Below, one piece after another: positions 18,231 through 28,360 of a DNA stretch of 64,000 nucleotides. The notes below the pieces were generated by a model. It was not told the DNA's origin. It saw only the letters and a list, made by a program, of their open reading frames with translations, and did no database searches. The stretch comes from JAICTV01 sp035634055. Lineage in GTDB: Bacteria > Planctomycetota > Phycisphaerae > Tepidisphaerales > Tepidisphaeraceae. Numbering within the stretch: position 1 is the stretch's first letter; the number at the start of each line of letters is the position of its first letter. The stretch lies in assembly GCA_035634055.1 (NCBI GenBank), contig DASQDR010000144.1:10209-74208 (forward strand), read 5' to 3'. The position numbers were made by a program, and so were the translations under genes.

Positions 18231-19289
18231 ATGATCGAGCCACTGGAATCCCGCCGCCTGATGGACGCGACGCTCGTGGACGGCCTGCTCACCGTGACCG
18301 GCACGGGCGGGAACGACGTGATCGAAATCTTCGGCCAGCGCCTCGGCACGCCTTCCCAGGGCATCACCGTCATCGTCCAGATCAACGGCACGACTGTCGC
18401 CCAGCACGCCAACGGTGACGTGGACCGGGTGCGCGTGGACGCGCTGGGCGGCAACGACCATGTGAGCCTGCGCGGCGGAAAGTTCACCGGCGGCGCTTCG
18501 GATCGCATCTTCCTGTCCCACGCCGCCCACGTCGAAGGCGCCGCCGGCAACGACACGCTCATCGCCGGCAGTGGCAACGACACCATCGTCGGCGGCAGCG
18601 GCAGCGACCTGCTGCTCGGAGGGTCCGGCGATGACCTGATCGCCGGTGGGACCGGGCGTGACCGGATCAAGGGCGAGGCGGGCGATGACACCCTCGGCGG
18701 CGGAGGCGGGGATGACGTCTTCAGTGGCGGCGACGGCGCCGACACCTTCCACGGCGGCCGCGGCGTCGACACGGCCGACTACTCCGACCGCGACGACCAC
18801 CTGCTCATCGCCATCGGCAACGTGCTGCTCCCGGCGGACTGGCCGGTGCGCAGCAATACCGGCGGCAGTGCCAGCATCGGGCTGAACGCTGACTACGTTG
18901 CCAAGCCGTACCCCGCCTTCAATCCCGCCGGTCTGCGTGGCACCGGGTATCTCGAAGCCGACGTCATCGCTACCGATGTCGAGAACGCCATCGGCGGCAG
19001 CGGCAACGACGTGATCTGGGGCAGCGCCGCCGACAACCTTCTGTCCGGCGGCGCCGGCAACGACCAGCTCTTCGGCGGCGGCGGCACGGACGCGCTGTAC
19101 GGCAACGACGGCGACGACCGCCTCTACTCCGCCGACCGCCGCGACGCCATGCCCCTCATCGACCCGGTCGTCTACCGCGAACGGATCGTCGGCGGCGCGG
19201 GCCGCGACTACGCCATGATCGATTGGGCGGACCCGAATCAGGTCAGCAAAGTTGAGAGGATCGAGACGCTGCCGTACCTGTCGTCGTGA
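18231..19289 (+). CDS. LEPR-type surface protein with RTX calcium-binding repeats
   Basis: 352 residues. A GGGGAGG Shine-Dalgarno precedes ATG 18231. The very first residues are MIEPLESRRLMDATL, the LEPR-XLL-type motif. Residues 100-170 and 255-300 carry nonapeptide RTX repeats (GAAGNDTLIAGSGNDTIVGG, GGSGDDLIAGG, GGAGNDQLFGGGGTDALYGN), which fold into a calcium-loaded beta-roll. Between them lies a 90-residue non-repeat insert (DYSDRDDHLLIAIGNVLLPA). There is no protease or lipase domain. Likely a secreted or surface structural protein; function inferred from repeats only. Confidence 0.85.
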   Translation: MIEPLESRRLMDATLVDGLLTVTGTGGNDVIEIFGQRLGTPSQGITVIVQINGTTVAQHANGDVDRVRVDALGGNDHVSLRGGKFTGGASDRIFLSHAAHVEGAAGNDTLIAGSGNDTIVGGSGSDLLLGGSGDDLIAGGTGRDRIKGEAGDDTLGGGGGDDVFSGGDGADTFHGGRGVDTADYSDRDDHLLIAIGNVLLPADWPVRSNTGGSASIGLNADYVAKPYPAFNPAGLRGTGYLEADVIATDVENAIGGSGNDVIWGSAADNLLSGGAGNDQLFGGGGTDALYGNDGDDRLYSADRRDAMPLIDPVVYRERIVGGAGRDYAMIDWADPNQVSKVERIETLPYLSS

Positions 19290-19341
19290 GCAACCGCACC
19301 GCGGATGAACGCCGATAGTTGCGCATGCGGAAGAAGATGTC

Positions 19342-19417
19342 GGCCACGAATGGCACGAATGAAACGGGGCCGTTCGAGCTCCTTTATTATTCGTGACCAT
19401 TCGTGCCATTCGTGGCC
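19342..19417. repeat. Inverted repeat (GGCCACGAATGGCACGAATG type)
   Basis: The left arm GGCCACGAATGGCACGAATG starts at 19342. The right arm, ending CATTCGTGCCATTCGTGGCC at 19417, is its complement, with a further ATTCGTGAC unit. It sits between the convergent RTX and ABC transporter genes, just after a CCGCGGATGAACGC fragment at about 19301. Confidence 0.75.
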
Positions 19418-19438
19418 AAACTTCTTTTCCCCCCGCGT

Positions 19439-21379
19439 TCACCGACGCTCGTCCGCGGTCTCGACCTGCTCCGCGCTGCGCATGAAGCGTCCGAACCACC
19501 CGCCGTTGCGCGCCAGTTCCGCGGGCGGGCCCTGCTCGGTCACGCGGCCGTCCTCGATCACGTACGCGTGATCGGCCTGCATGATCAGGCTGGGGCGGTG
19601 GCTGGTCAGGACGGTGGTGCGGTTGCGCATCAGGCGGTCGAGGGCGGCGATGATGGCGGCCTCGCTGTCCGGCTCGACGCTGCTGGTCGGCTCGTCCAGC
19701 AGCAGGATCGCCGGGTTGGCCAAAAACGCGCGGGCGATGCTGATCCGCTGCTTCTGCCCGCCCGACAGGCGCACGCCGCGCTCCCCCACCTTGGTCTCGT
19801 AGCCGCTCGGCAGCTTGGCGATGAATTCGTGCGCGTTGGCGGCGCGGGCGGCGGCGATCACCTGCTCCATCGTCGCGTCGGGCAGGCCGTAGCGGATGTT
19901 GTCCAGGATCGAGTCGTCGAACAGGAACGTCTCCTGCTGAACGAGCGCGAAGTGCCGGCGCAGGCTGTCTCGCGCGATCGCGCGGAGGTCGCGGCCATCG
20001 AGCGTCACCACGCCGCCGGTCGGGTCGTAGAAGCGGAGCAGAAGGTTGAGGATCGTCGACTTGCCCGAGCCGCACGGACCGCAGAGGGCAACGGTCTGGC
20101 CGGGCTCGATCCTGATCGAAGCCTCCCGCAAGACGACGTGGGCCGCTTCCGTGGCACGGGCGCCGCGCCCGTGTACTCCTCGCGGAGCGGCTGGCGCCGC
20201 GGGCTGCACGGGCGTGGCGCCCGTGCCACAACCGTACGCGAACGTCACCTCTCGCAGCTCCATCTCCCCGCGCACGCGATCCAAGGCCACCGCGCCCGGC
20301 GCGTCGGGCAGCTCGTCGGGCGCGTCGAGCACCTCGAACACGCGCCGCCCCGCCGCCGACGCGCGCTGCACCATGTCGTTCACGCGGGCCAGCGTCTGGA
20401 TCGGCCCGAACAGCCGCCACCAGTACGCGCGGAACGCCAGCAGCTTGCCGAGCGTGACCGACCCGCCCGCCCGGATCGACCACCCGCCCACGCCGATCAT
20501 GAAGACGTTGCTCAGGAACCCGACCGCCCGGCTGAAGGGGAAGAACAGGCTGCGCGCGTTGATGGCGCGCACCTGCTGGTCGTAGTACGCCTCGGTGGCC
20601 TGGCGGAAGCGGCCGGCCTCCTGCTTCTCCCGGCCGAAGATCTTGATCACCACCACGCCGTTGAGGTTCTCCTGCAAGCGCGTGGAGACGTCGCCGGCGC
20701 GCTCGCGGGCGGCCTTGTAGATCGGCTGCACCTTGCGGTTGAAGACGCGCAGCAGCAGGTAGACGACGATCAGCGGCGCCAGCGACGCCGACGCCACGCG
20801 CCAGTCCAGCGACATGACCAGCGCGACGGTGACGAGCCACATGACGCCCTCGCCGACGATGACGTCGATCGAGCCGACGATGAACTGCTGGAGCTCGTCC
20901 ACGTCCCCCATCGCGCGCGACATCAGGTCGCCGGTGCGCTGCCGCTGGAGGTAACCCAGGCTCTGCGACTGGAGCTTGTGGTAGACGCGGTTGCGCAGCG
21001 AGAGGATGAACCGCTGCGCCACGCGCTGCATCAGGTTGGACGAGATCGTCCCGAACGCCTCGGCCAGCACGTAGACGCCCATCAGCCACGCCAGCGCCGA
21101 CACGAGCAGCGCCTGCCACGACGCCAGCCGCCCGCCGAAGCTGACCAGCCCGTGGATCGCCTGCGTCCAGCCCGTCGGCTCGCGGCGGATCAGGTGGTCG
21201 GCGACGTACATCCAGATCATGCCGGGGAACAGCTCGCCCGGCATCGAAAGCAGCAGCAGGACCAGCGCGACGGCGACCGTGCCGCGGTGCGGGCGGAGCA
21301 TGCGCAGCAGGCGCGGGAAGACGCGGTTGCTCGCCGGCGCGGTCGCGGGACCGCCGGCGCTGTCGGACGATTCGGACAT
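19439..21379 (-). CDS. ABC exporter, fused permease and ATPase
   Basis: 646 residues from ATG 21379 (MSESSDSAGG). Six transmembrane helices span about residues 30-330 in the type I exporter fold (GDLMSRAMGDVDELQQF). The ATPase domain has Walker A LCGPCGSGKSTILNLLLRFYD, signature LSGGQKQRISIARAF, Walker B AILLLDEPTSSVE and the H-loop TSHRPSLI. Similar proteins export lipids, peptides or drugs as dimers. Oddity: residues about 382-410, between the first ATPase strand (MELREVTFAYG) and the strand leading to Walker A, are encoded by a palindromic family A repeat. They add a Pro/Ala/Arg-rich loop (PAAPRGVHGRGARAT) absent from normal homologues. Confidence 0.93.
   Translation of the reverse strand: MSESSDSAGGPATAPASNRVFPRLLRMLRPHRGTVAVALVLLLLSMPGELFPGMIWMYVADHLIRREPTGWTQAIHGLVSFGGRLASWQALLVSALAWLMGVYVLAEAFGTISSNLMQRVAQRFILSLRNRVYHKLQSQSLGYLQRQRTGDLMSRAMGDVDELQQFIVGSIDVIVGEGVMWLVTVALVMSLDWRVASASLAPLIVVYLLLRVFNRKVQPIYKAARERAGDVSTRLQENLNGVVVIKIFGREKQEAGRFRQATEAYYDQQVRAINARSLFFPFSRAVGFLSNVFMIGVGGWSIRAGGSVTLGKLLAFRAYWWRLFGPIQTLARVNDMVQRASAAGRRVFEVLDAPDELPDAPGAVALDRVRGEMELREVTFAYGCGTGATPVQPAAPAAPRGVHGRGARATEAAHVVLREASIRIEPGQTVALCGPCGSGKSTILNLLLRFYDPTGGVVTLDGRDLRAIARDSLRRHFALVQQETFLFDDSILDNIRYGLPDATMEQVIAAARAANAHEFIAKLPSGYETKVGERGVRLSGGQKQRISIARAFLANPAILLLDEPTSSVEPDSEAAIIAALDRLMRNRTTVLTSHRPSLIMQADHAYVIEDGRVTEQGPPAELARNGGWFGRFMRSAEQVETADERR
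20150..20229. repeat. Family A inverted repeat inside ABC exporter gene
   Basis: CGTGGCACGGGCG at 20150 faces CGCCCGTGCCAC ending at 20229, and each arm is again self-complementary. It lies in frame in the ATPase domain of the exporter. Confidence 0.85.
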
Positions 21380-21531
21380 CGCGGGGATTGTAGGAGCGAC
21401 GCCGCGGTGGTGAAGGTGCGGCGGAAGCGGGGCCGTGCACCGCTGCGCCGCTGCGGGCGCGTCCGCCTGCATCTGCTCCAGTGCCAGCGTTTGCCGCATA
21501 ACACACCTCGTGCCGAAGTGTTCTGCTCCCG

Positions 21532-23109
21532 ATGGCCGATAACTCTCGCATGACCGTCGCGACGTTGCCTGCCCCGACCTGCGCGCTCGTCGACGCTGCG
21601 CCCAGCGTCTCGGCTCCGCGCGCGTCGCGCGAGCTCCGTCGCGCCACCGTCGGCTACTGGCTGCTCGTCGCGCTCGTGGCCGCGGTCGGCGTTGGCAAGG
21701 CGGTGCGGTCGGACGTGATGGACCCGGACGTTTTCTGGCACCTCCGCGTCGCCGACCAGATCCTCCGCGAAGGCGTCCGCCCGATCGTGGACTCGCTCTC
21801 TTACGCCTCCCTCAAGCAGCCGTGGGCGCCGTACTCGTGGCTGGCCGAGCTGGCGATGAAGTGGAGCTTCGACGCCGGCGGTTACCGGCTGGCGCTGGCG
21901 TTCCGCGCGGCGCTGATCGCGGGGACGCTGGCGCTGGTCGCCCTCGCCTGCTCCGCCTGCGCCGGGCGCGAGCGGCGGATGGCGTCGGCGGTGGCGGTCC
22001 TGTGGTTCGCCTACCTCGGCCTGCCCTACCTGAGCTTCCGCCCCGCCACGATGGCCACGCTGCTGCTGGCGCTGTGCGCGTGGCTCCTGCTGCGCGACCG
22101 GACGAGTAACGAACGAACTCGTTCGGTGTGGCTGCTGCTCCCGGTCACCGCCCTGATCGTCAACCTGCACCTGACCGCGGTGGTGGTGCCGATGTTCGTC
22201 GCCGCCCTCCTTGCCGGCAGCATCTGGGAGCAATACCGCGGCGAAGGCGACGCCCGCCGGCGGACGCGCCGCTACGCGCTGCTGCTCTGCGGCGTCACGC
22301 TCGCGTGCCTCGCCACGCCGCTGCTGCCGGGCGTGCTGCGCACCGCGTGGCACTACCAGTCGCGGGACGTCATGGTCGCCAGCGACATCATCACCGAGAT
22401 GCGCCCCGTCTACCGCGGCGGGCTGGCGCTGGTGACGGTGCCGCTGCTGCTGGCGACCATCGCGCTGGCGATCCGCGGGCGCGAGCGCGTGCGCGCCGGC
22501 GAGTGGTTGTGGCTCGCGGTCGGCGCGGCGCTGATGCTGCGGCTCGGGCGGTTCGCCCCGATCTTCGGGCTCATCTCCGCCCCGGTCCTCGCCGCCACGC
22601 TGCCGCGCCGGCTGACCGATCGCACGCTGGCCAAGCCGCTGGTTCACGCGGCCGTGTGCGCGTCGCTGCTCACCTGCGCCTGGCACGTGGCGGGCGCCTT
22701 CCCGCGAGCCGAAGTGCCGCTCAGCACGTGGCTCAACAGCGAGCCGCGCCGGTTCTTCTACCCCTGCGCCGCGGCCGACTTCGTCGCGGCAAACCTCGAG
22801 CCGCCCGCAGGCCGCCCCGGCCGGCTGATTAACGAATTCACCTGGGGAGGCTACCTCGCCTGGCGCCTTGGCCCGGGCTACCAGACGCTGCTCGACGGGC
22901 GAACGCAGATGTTCGCCCCCGACTTCTGGCACAAGACGATGCTCGCGCCGGACGACGCCACGCGAACCGCCTTCTTCCGAACCCTCGACGCCGACGTCGC
23001 CATCATCCCGGTCGATAAGAGCCGATTTCGTGGCTCGGTCGAGGCGATGGGCTGGCGGAGCGTCTATCGCGACGCGGTGGCGGAGGTGCTGGTGGCCAGG
23101 GACGAGTGA
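21532..23109 (+). CDS. Polytopic membrane protein, GT-C glycosyltransferase-like
   Basis: 525 residues with about 9-10 hydrophobic segments between residues 35 and 405 and a soluble C-terminal domain. The first loop reads MDPDVFWHLRVADQILREGV and SYASLKQPWAPYSWLAELA. This matches the acidic first-loop pattern (DPDxFWHL...DxxSY...PWxxxxWLxE) of GT-C/PMT-like membrane proteins of unknown substrate. The C-terminal part (INEFTWGGYLAWRLGPGYQT, LDGRTQMFAPDFW) is typical of that same uncharacterised group. ATG 21532 was used; ATG 21550 is an alternative. Divergent from the ABC exporter. Confidence 0.75.
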   Translation: MADNSRMTVATLPAPTCALVDAAPSVSAPRASRELRRATVGYWLLVALVAAVGVGKAVRSDVMDPDVFWHLRVADQILREGVRPIVDSLSYASLKQPWAPYSWLAELAMKWSFDAGGYRLALAFRAALIAGTLALVALACSACAGRERRMASAVAVLWFAYLGLPYLSFRPATMATLLLALCAWLLLRDRTSNERTRSVWLLLPVTALIVNLHLTAVVVPMFVAALLAGSIWEQYRGEGDARRRTRRYALLLCGVTLACLATPLLPGVLRTAWHYQSRDVMVASDIITEMRPVYRGGLALVTVPLLLATIALAIRGRERVRAGEWLWLAVGAALMLRLGRFAPIFGLISAPVLAATLPRRLTDRTLAKPLVHAAVCASLLTCAWHVAGAFPRAEVPLSTWLNSEPRRFFYPCAAADFVAANLEPPAGRPGRLINEFTWGGYLAWRLGPGYQTLLDGRTQMFAPDFWHKTMLAPDDATRTAFFRTLDADVAIIPVDKSRFRGSVEAMGWRSVYRDAVAEVLVARDE

Positions 23110-23182
23110 ACGGATGCACGGGTGACGATTGAGAAGCGCGGTGCGACGGCCGCCGCTCTCTTCTCAACCGTCGCCCGTTCAC
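23106..23182. repeat. Inverted repeat between convergent genes
   Basis: The left arm runs GTGAACGGATGCACGGGTGA and continues CGATTGAGAAG to 23136. The right arm CTTCTCAACCGTCGCCCGTTCAC occupies 23160-23182. The left arm begins at the last coding bases of the membrane-protein gene. It may act as a bidirectional transcription stop, but there is no T-run. Confidence 0.7.
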
Positions 23183-23203
23183 CCCCCTCTCGCCCGCGCA
23201 TCG

Positions 23204-23710
23204 TTACTTCAGCGTCTCCGCGTACTGCGCGATGTGCTCTGGCACGGGGTAGTGGCGCATGAGGAAGTCCTTGAGCTGCGAGCGCTCGGCGATCTGGAAG
23301 TAGATCGGCTCGTCGAGCTTCTTCGCGCTGAAGTTGACGGCGCGCACCAGGTTCTCGGCGCTGGTGGCGACGTTGAGGTTCTCCTCGCCGCGGTGCATCG
23401 GCAGCATGTGGAACTGCCACGCCTGCCGGCGGTTCAGCAGCCGCAGGCACTGCTCGTCGAACTTCTGCTCGTCCAGGTCGATCGTCCCGACCATCCGCAG
23501 GTACTGCTGCACCCACGCGTCCTCGACCGCCTGCGGGCTGATGTTGTAGAGCCGCTCGGCCAGGTCGCCGAACGGGCGGTGCGACACCTTCTGCACGCGG
23601 AGGATGTGCTCCACCTGCTTGCCCGAAAGCACGCCCTGCTCGATGAGCAACTGACCGATCTGAATACCCTTCGGCACGTCCACACTCCCGGCGGTTGTTG
23701 GCGAACCCAC
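23204..23710 (-). CDS. Stand-alone GspE/MshE N-terminal domain protein
   Basis: 168 residues, GTG start. The pattern KGIQIGQLLIEQGVLSGKQV, HRPFGDLAERLYNISPQAVE and WVQQYLRMVGTIDLDEQ is the T2SSE N-terminal (MshEN-like) fold. That fold in type II secretion or type IV pilus ATPases can bind cyclic di-GMP. No ATPase domain follows: the gene ends at KDFLMRHYPVPEHIAQYAETLK. It may be a regulatory adaptor. The 23711-23896 stretch upstream contains no gene. Confidence 0.8.
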   Translation of the reverse strand: MGSPTTAGSVDVPKGIQIGQLLIEQGVLSGKQVEHILRVQKVSHRPFGDLAERLYNISPQAVEDAWVQQYLRMVGTIDLDEQKFDEQCLRLLNRRQAWQFHMLPMHRGEENLNVATSAENLVRAVNFSAKKLDEPIYFQIAERSQLKDFLMRHYPVPEHIAQYAETLK

Positions 23711-23896
23711 GCTGCGATCCCCCGCCAGTGGATGTATCGGCTCGCGTGCGCGGCACCTGTAGGGTCAAAGCGCCTTCAAACGCGGCCGCGTCCGATTAAA
23801 CCGCAGAGGCGCGACGGAAAACGACGCACGCGCGTCCGAAGCGGCTCCGGCGGAGCGGGCGGCGGAACGGCGCGGGCGCCGCGTCGCACCGCCATC

Positions 23897-24484
23897 TCAC
23901 GGCACGTGCCGCCGCCGCGCCACCTCGATGGCCAGGGCGGCCTGCTGCTGCCGGCGCAGCTCGGCGCGGAAGGCGGCGGCGCGTCGCCAGCGGGTGATGG
24001 TGTGCTCCTCAACCCCCACCGCCGCCGCCACCTGCCGACCGCTGCGCCCGATCGCCAGGAGCTGCGCCGCCGCCACCTGGCGCGGGGGAAGCTCCGGACG
24101 CTCGCCCGGCGCGGCGTCGCCCGGCGCGTGGGAGGAGATTGGGTTCGTTTTGCCGCTTTCGCGCGGCGCTGAACATTCCCGAACATTGCCGATGATCCCC
24201 GACGATCCCCGCACGCTGGCGCCGCATGCCAGCGGGTCGATTGCCGCGCTTCCACGCAGCGGCTTTGTGTTGGCGTCGGGGCCGGGCGGGACGAAGCCGT
24301 GCGTTGCCCGCGGATCCCGCTCGTCCGCCGCGCTCGCTGGCCGCGGGATTGGGTTCGTTTTCACACCCTGCGCCGTCGCCGTCGCTTCCCGAAGATTCCC
24401 GAACATTCCCGCACACGAAGGCGCCGCCCCGCGGGCCGCCTCCGCCAGCAGATCACGCACGCGCACCGGTGGCTTGGTCATCAT
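23897..24484 (-). CDS. HTH protein with repeat-derived insertions
   Basis: 195 residues from ATG 24484 (MMTKPPVRVRDLLAEAARGA). The C-terminal half has a helix-turn-helix of the terminase-small-subunit/homeodomain-like type: LPPRQVAAAQLLAIGRSGRQ, then VAAAVGVEEHTITRWRRAAA, then FRAELRRQQQAALAIEVARR. The middle contains two copies of one peptide block (CAGMFGNLREATATAQGVKTNPI and SGIIGNVRECSAPRESGKTNPI). These are encoded by two copies of a DNA repeat with cores GGGAATGTTCGGGAAT and AAAACGAACCCAAT. The N- and C-terminal parts look like the true gene. Either the repeats expanded the linker or they disrupted it; the frame is nevertheless open throughout. Confidence 0.6.
   Translation of the reverse strand: MMTKPPVRVRDLLAEAARGAAPSCAGMFGNLREATATAQGVKTNPIPRPASAADERDPRATHGFVPPGPDANTKPLRGSAAIDPLACGASVRGSSGIIGNVRECSAPRESGKTNPISSHAPGDAAPGERPELPPRQVAAAQLLAIGRSGRQVAAAVGVEEHTITRWRRAAAFRAELRRQQQAALAIEVARRRHVP
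24138..24192. repeat. GGGAATGTTC/AACGAACCCAAT repeat, copy 1
   Basis: Read on the minus strand: GGCAATGTTCGGGAATGTTC, a spacer, then AAAACGAACCCAAT. It encodes GNVRECSA...KTNPI within the HTH gene. Confidence 0.7.
24348..24412. repeat. GGGAATGTTC/AACGAACCCAAT repeat, copy 2
   Basis: Read on the minus strand: GGGAATGTTCGGGAATCTTC, a spacer, then AAAACGAACCCAAT. It has the same frame and orientation as the copy about 210 bp away. Confidence 0.7.
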
Positions 24485-24686
24485 CGCGGGTCCTCCATCA
24501 AGAGAAGTGAAATCCGAGGCAGGACCCGTACATCTACAGATCAAAACCGGCCGACGCAACAAGAATCCGTGGTGGCCGGCCGCAGAGGTATGTCCCGGGA
24601 TCTCTGGCAACCGTCTGCTCGCCCGGCGGGGGGCGGTGAAGTATCGCGTCCGGGCTGTGCGGGAGCCGGCGCGATGTTGCACCGAT

Positions 24687-24750
24687 GACCGCGAGGAACT
24701 CCTCAGGCGCGTAAACGCGAAGCGGGGACGGCATCGAGGAGTACCCGCAT
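24687..24750 (-). pseudogene. Remnant of a PIN-domain toxin gene
   Basis: An ATG at 24750 overlaps the antitoxin stop (TGATG), the coupling seen in type II toxin-antitoxin operons. It begins MRVLLDA, the usual start of PIN toxins (MRxLLDTN), but hits a stop after 15 codons. In the next frame, beginning ten bases later, the sequence reads LRVYAPEEFLAVIG, which matches the end of PIN proteins (V.TPEEFL..L). The roughly 110 central residues with the acidic catalytic site are gone. This is best explained by an internal deletion with frameshift. Confidence 0.6.
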
Positions 24751-24986
24751 CACCCGTACTTTGCCTGGCGGTGTTCGCCGATCCACTGCTTGACGGTCGC
24801 GTCGTCCGGCGGGGGCGTGGTGCCGCGCGCGACGCCGATGGCCCGCTCGAGCGTGCGCCGCGGCGCCGGCTCACGGGTTTGCTTTCGCAGGTCGCGCAGG
24901 ATCCGGTACGCCAGGGCCACGCGGTCCTCTTCGGGCCATGGCTTCACCCGCGCGAGGATGGAATCGATTTCCTGCTCGTGACTCAT
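24750..24986 (-). CDS. Small antitoxin-like protein
   Basis: 78 residues, MSHEQEIDSILARVKPWPEE with a C-terminal block TPPPDDATVKQWIGEHRQAKYG. This layout (helical N-terminus with PxxDRxxLAxRIL, then PPPSDEE...RxxKYG) is that of a planctomycete/cyanobacterial type II antitoxin family usually followed by a PIN toxin. Here the toxin downstream is broken, so the antitoxin is an orphan. Family call is from pattern memory; the DNA-binding or toxin-neutralising role is inferred. Confidence 0.65.
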   Translation of the reverse strand: MSHEQEIDSILARVKPWPEEDRVALAYRILRDLRKQTREPAPRRTLERAIGVARGTTPPPDDATVKQWIGEHRQAKYG

Positions 24987-25046
24987 CGCGGCACCTCCGC
25001 CCCCGCGAGGATACCATACGCCGCAGCCGCGCGCCGGCGGACGCGA

Positions 25047-26861
<1,815 letters not shown>

Positions 26862-26922
26862 GGGTGGTCGGCTCTCTCGTGTGTAAAAGGCGAACGAGCG
26901 GAAGCGGCGGTCGAGACGGGCG

Positions 26923-26951
26923 ATTGTAGAGGCGCAGGGGCCCGTCTACAA
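26923..26951 (-). promoter_or_regulatory. Sigma-70-type promoter of lepA
   Basis: On the minus strand TTGTAG (26951-26946) and TACAAT (26928-26923) are separated by exactly 17 bp. The start codon lies about 60 bp downstream. This is one of the best -35/-10 pairs in the window. The spacer overlaps a GACGGGC/GCCCGTC inverted repeat. Confidence 0.65.
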
Positions 26952-27146
26952 ACGGTACGAGCCTTGGGGCGGGTGGGATCAACTTGGCAAGCCGCCGGGC
27001 GACGCCGCCGGCGCGGGCAAGCAGGATCCGGGCTTATCGCGCGGGGCGGCCCGGGACAGGCAGGATCCACGCCGACCGAGCGACGCGGCGCAGACGCGAA
27101 CGATCGAGCTTCCGCCCGCGCGGCGGGCGGCCGGGCGCCGGGGGAG

Positions 27147-28274
27147 TTAAGGTTGCGTCGCCGGCGCGTCGGCCTGCTCGCGTTTGACGATCTCGGCCAG
27201 GTCGCGGTCCAGGGCGGCGCCGTCGAACGGCACGACGATGATCTTGCTCCCGTGGCGGTCGTTGCCGCGCTCCCGATCCTTCGGGACGTCCAGCACCGAG
27301 AACAGGAAGTGCGTGACGTGTCCGTCGTGCATCACCACCGCCGGCCGCTCGATCTTGTTCCAGCGGTTGACGGTGCCGTCGGTGTAGCGGAGGAAGTCGA
27401 CCGTCGGGTCGTACGCCAGCCCGCGCAGCTTCCAGCCATCGATGCCATTGGCGCTGGTGAGGTGGAACGCCTTGCGCTGGCTCCAACTGTTGACCACGAT
27501 GTGGTACAGCCCGCCGCTGCGCCACGCGACCGGGTCCTCCAGGTTCTCCAGCGTCAGCCCCTGCACCTTGGGGTAGATCGACGGCCCCTGCATGACGTAC
27601 GGGCCGGTGATCTCGCTGGCGAGCATGATCCGCCCGGAGCGCTGCACGACCATGTACTGCCCGTCGTGCCTCAGCACCGGGGTGACGTTGGACGCCTTCC
27701 AGCGCGGCTCGCCGGCGACGGTGATCCGCCCGAGCGATTCCCACGGCCCGTCGTGCGACTTCGACGCGAACACCTCGCCCGGGCGCGTCTCGCTGATGGT
27801 GATGGCGATGCGGCCGTCCGGCATGGTCAGCGCGGTGACGTTGTGCCCCTTGCCGTTCTGACTGTCGGGCCAGCAGACCCCCTTGTCCTCGTACGGGCCC
27901 ATGACGTCGTCAGCGACGGCGTGGACGGCCAGCGACTGGTGCCAGCCGCGGTGGCCGAGCTTCTCGTCCCAGCGGCTGGCGTACAGGTGGTACTTGCCGT
28001 CGGCGGAGCGGATGACGGCGCCATCCCAGTAGCACCACTTGGCATTGGTGCGGTCCTCGAGCCCGTTGGCGGGATCGCGCGGGCCGACTTCGGGGGCGCC
28101 CCAGGCGTCGTTCGACAGCGGCGCGCGCGGGGGCATGGGCAGGAAGTAATCGATCATCGACTTGCGCGCCGCAGCGGTGGCCGGCGCGGTGGCGGGCGCG
28201 TCAGCGGCGCGGGCCATTCCCGCGAAGGTGCAGGCGGCGAGGCAGAGGGCGAGCCTCGCTCGGCAAAAGCTCAC
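27147..28274 (-). CDS. Secreted glycoside-hydrolase-like five-bladed propeller protein
   Basis: 375 residues from a GTG at 28274. A signal peptide (SFCRARLALCLAACTFAGMARAADA) is followed by an Ala/Pro/Thr linker. The body has the propeller pattern of GH43/GH117-type enzymes: WGAPEVGP, NAKWCYWDGAVIRSADGKYH, ETRPGEVFASKSHDGPWE, NVTPVLRHDGQYM, and LENLEDPVAWRSGGLYHIVV. These give an early Asp, a mid Glu and a later Asp as catalytic candidates, but the family cannot be fixed. Probably acts on a polysaccharide outside the cytoplasm. It ends AQADAPATQP-like, rich in Ala/Pro/Thr. Monocistronic. Confidence 0.75.
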   Translation of the reverse strand: MSFCRARLALCLAACTFAGMARAADAPATAPATAAARKSMIDYFLPMPPRAPLSNDAWGAPEVGPRDPANGLEDRTNAKWCYWDGAVIRSADGKYHLYASRWDEKLGHRGWHQSLAVHAVADDVMGPYEDKGVCWPDSQNGKGHNVTALTMPDGRIAITISETRPGEVFASKSHDGPWESLGRITVAGEPRWKASNVTPVLRHDGQYMVVQRSGRIMLASEITGPYVMQGPSIYPKVQGLTLENLEDPVAWRSGGLYHIVVNSWSQRKAFHLTSANGIDGWKLRGLAYDPTVDFLRYTDGTVNRWNKIERPAVVMHDGHVTHFLFSVLDVPKDRERGNDRHGSKIIVVPFDGAALDRDLAEIVKREQADAPATQP

Positions 28275-28360
28275 GGCGATCTCCTGTCACGGCGGCGAAA
28301 CGGGGGTGAGACACGCGCGCGCGGAGTCGCACTCCCGCGCGGGAACCGTCGAACCCGGCA

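Noticed and set aside
18183..21647. A minus-strand open frame of about 1150 codons across RTX and ABC genes
   Set aside because: It covers the antisense of the RTX gene and an alternative frame of the ABC exporter; the composition is low-complexity Arg/Ala.
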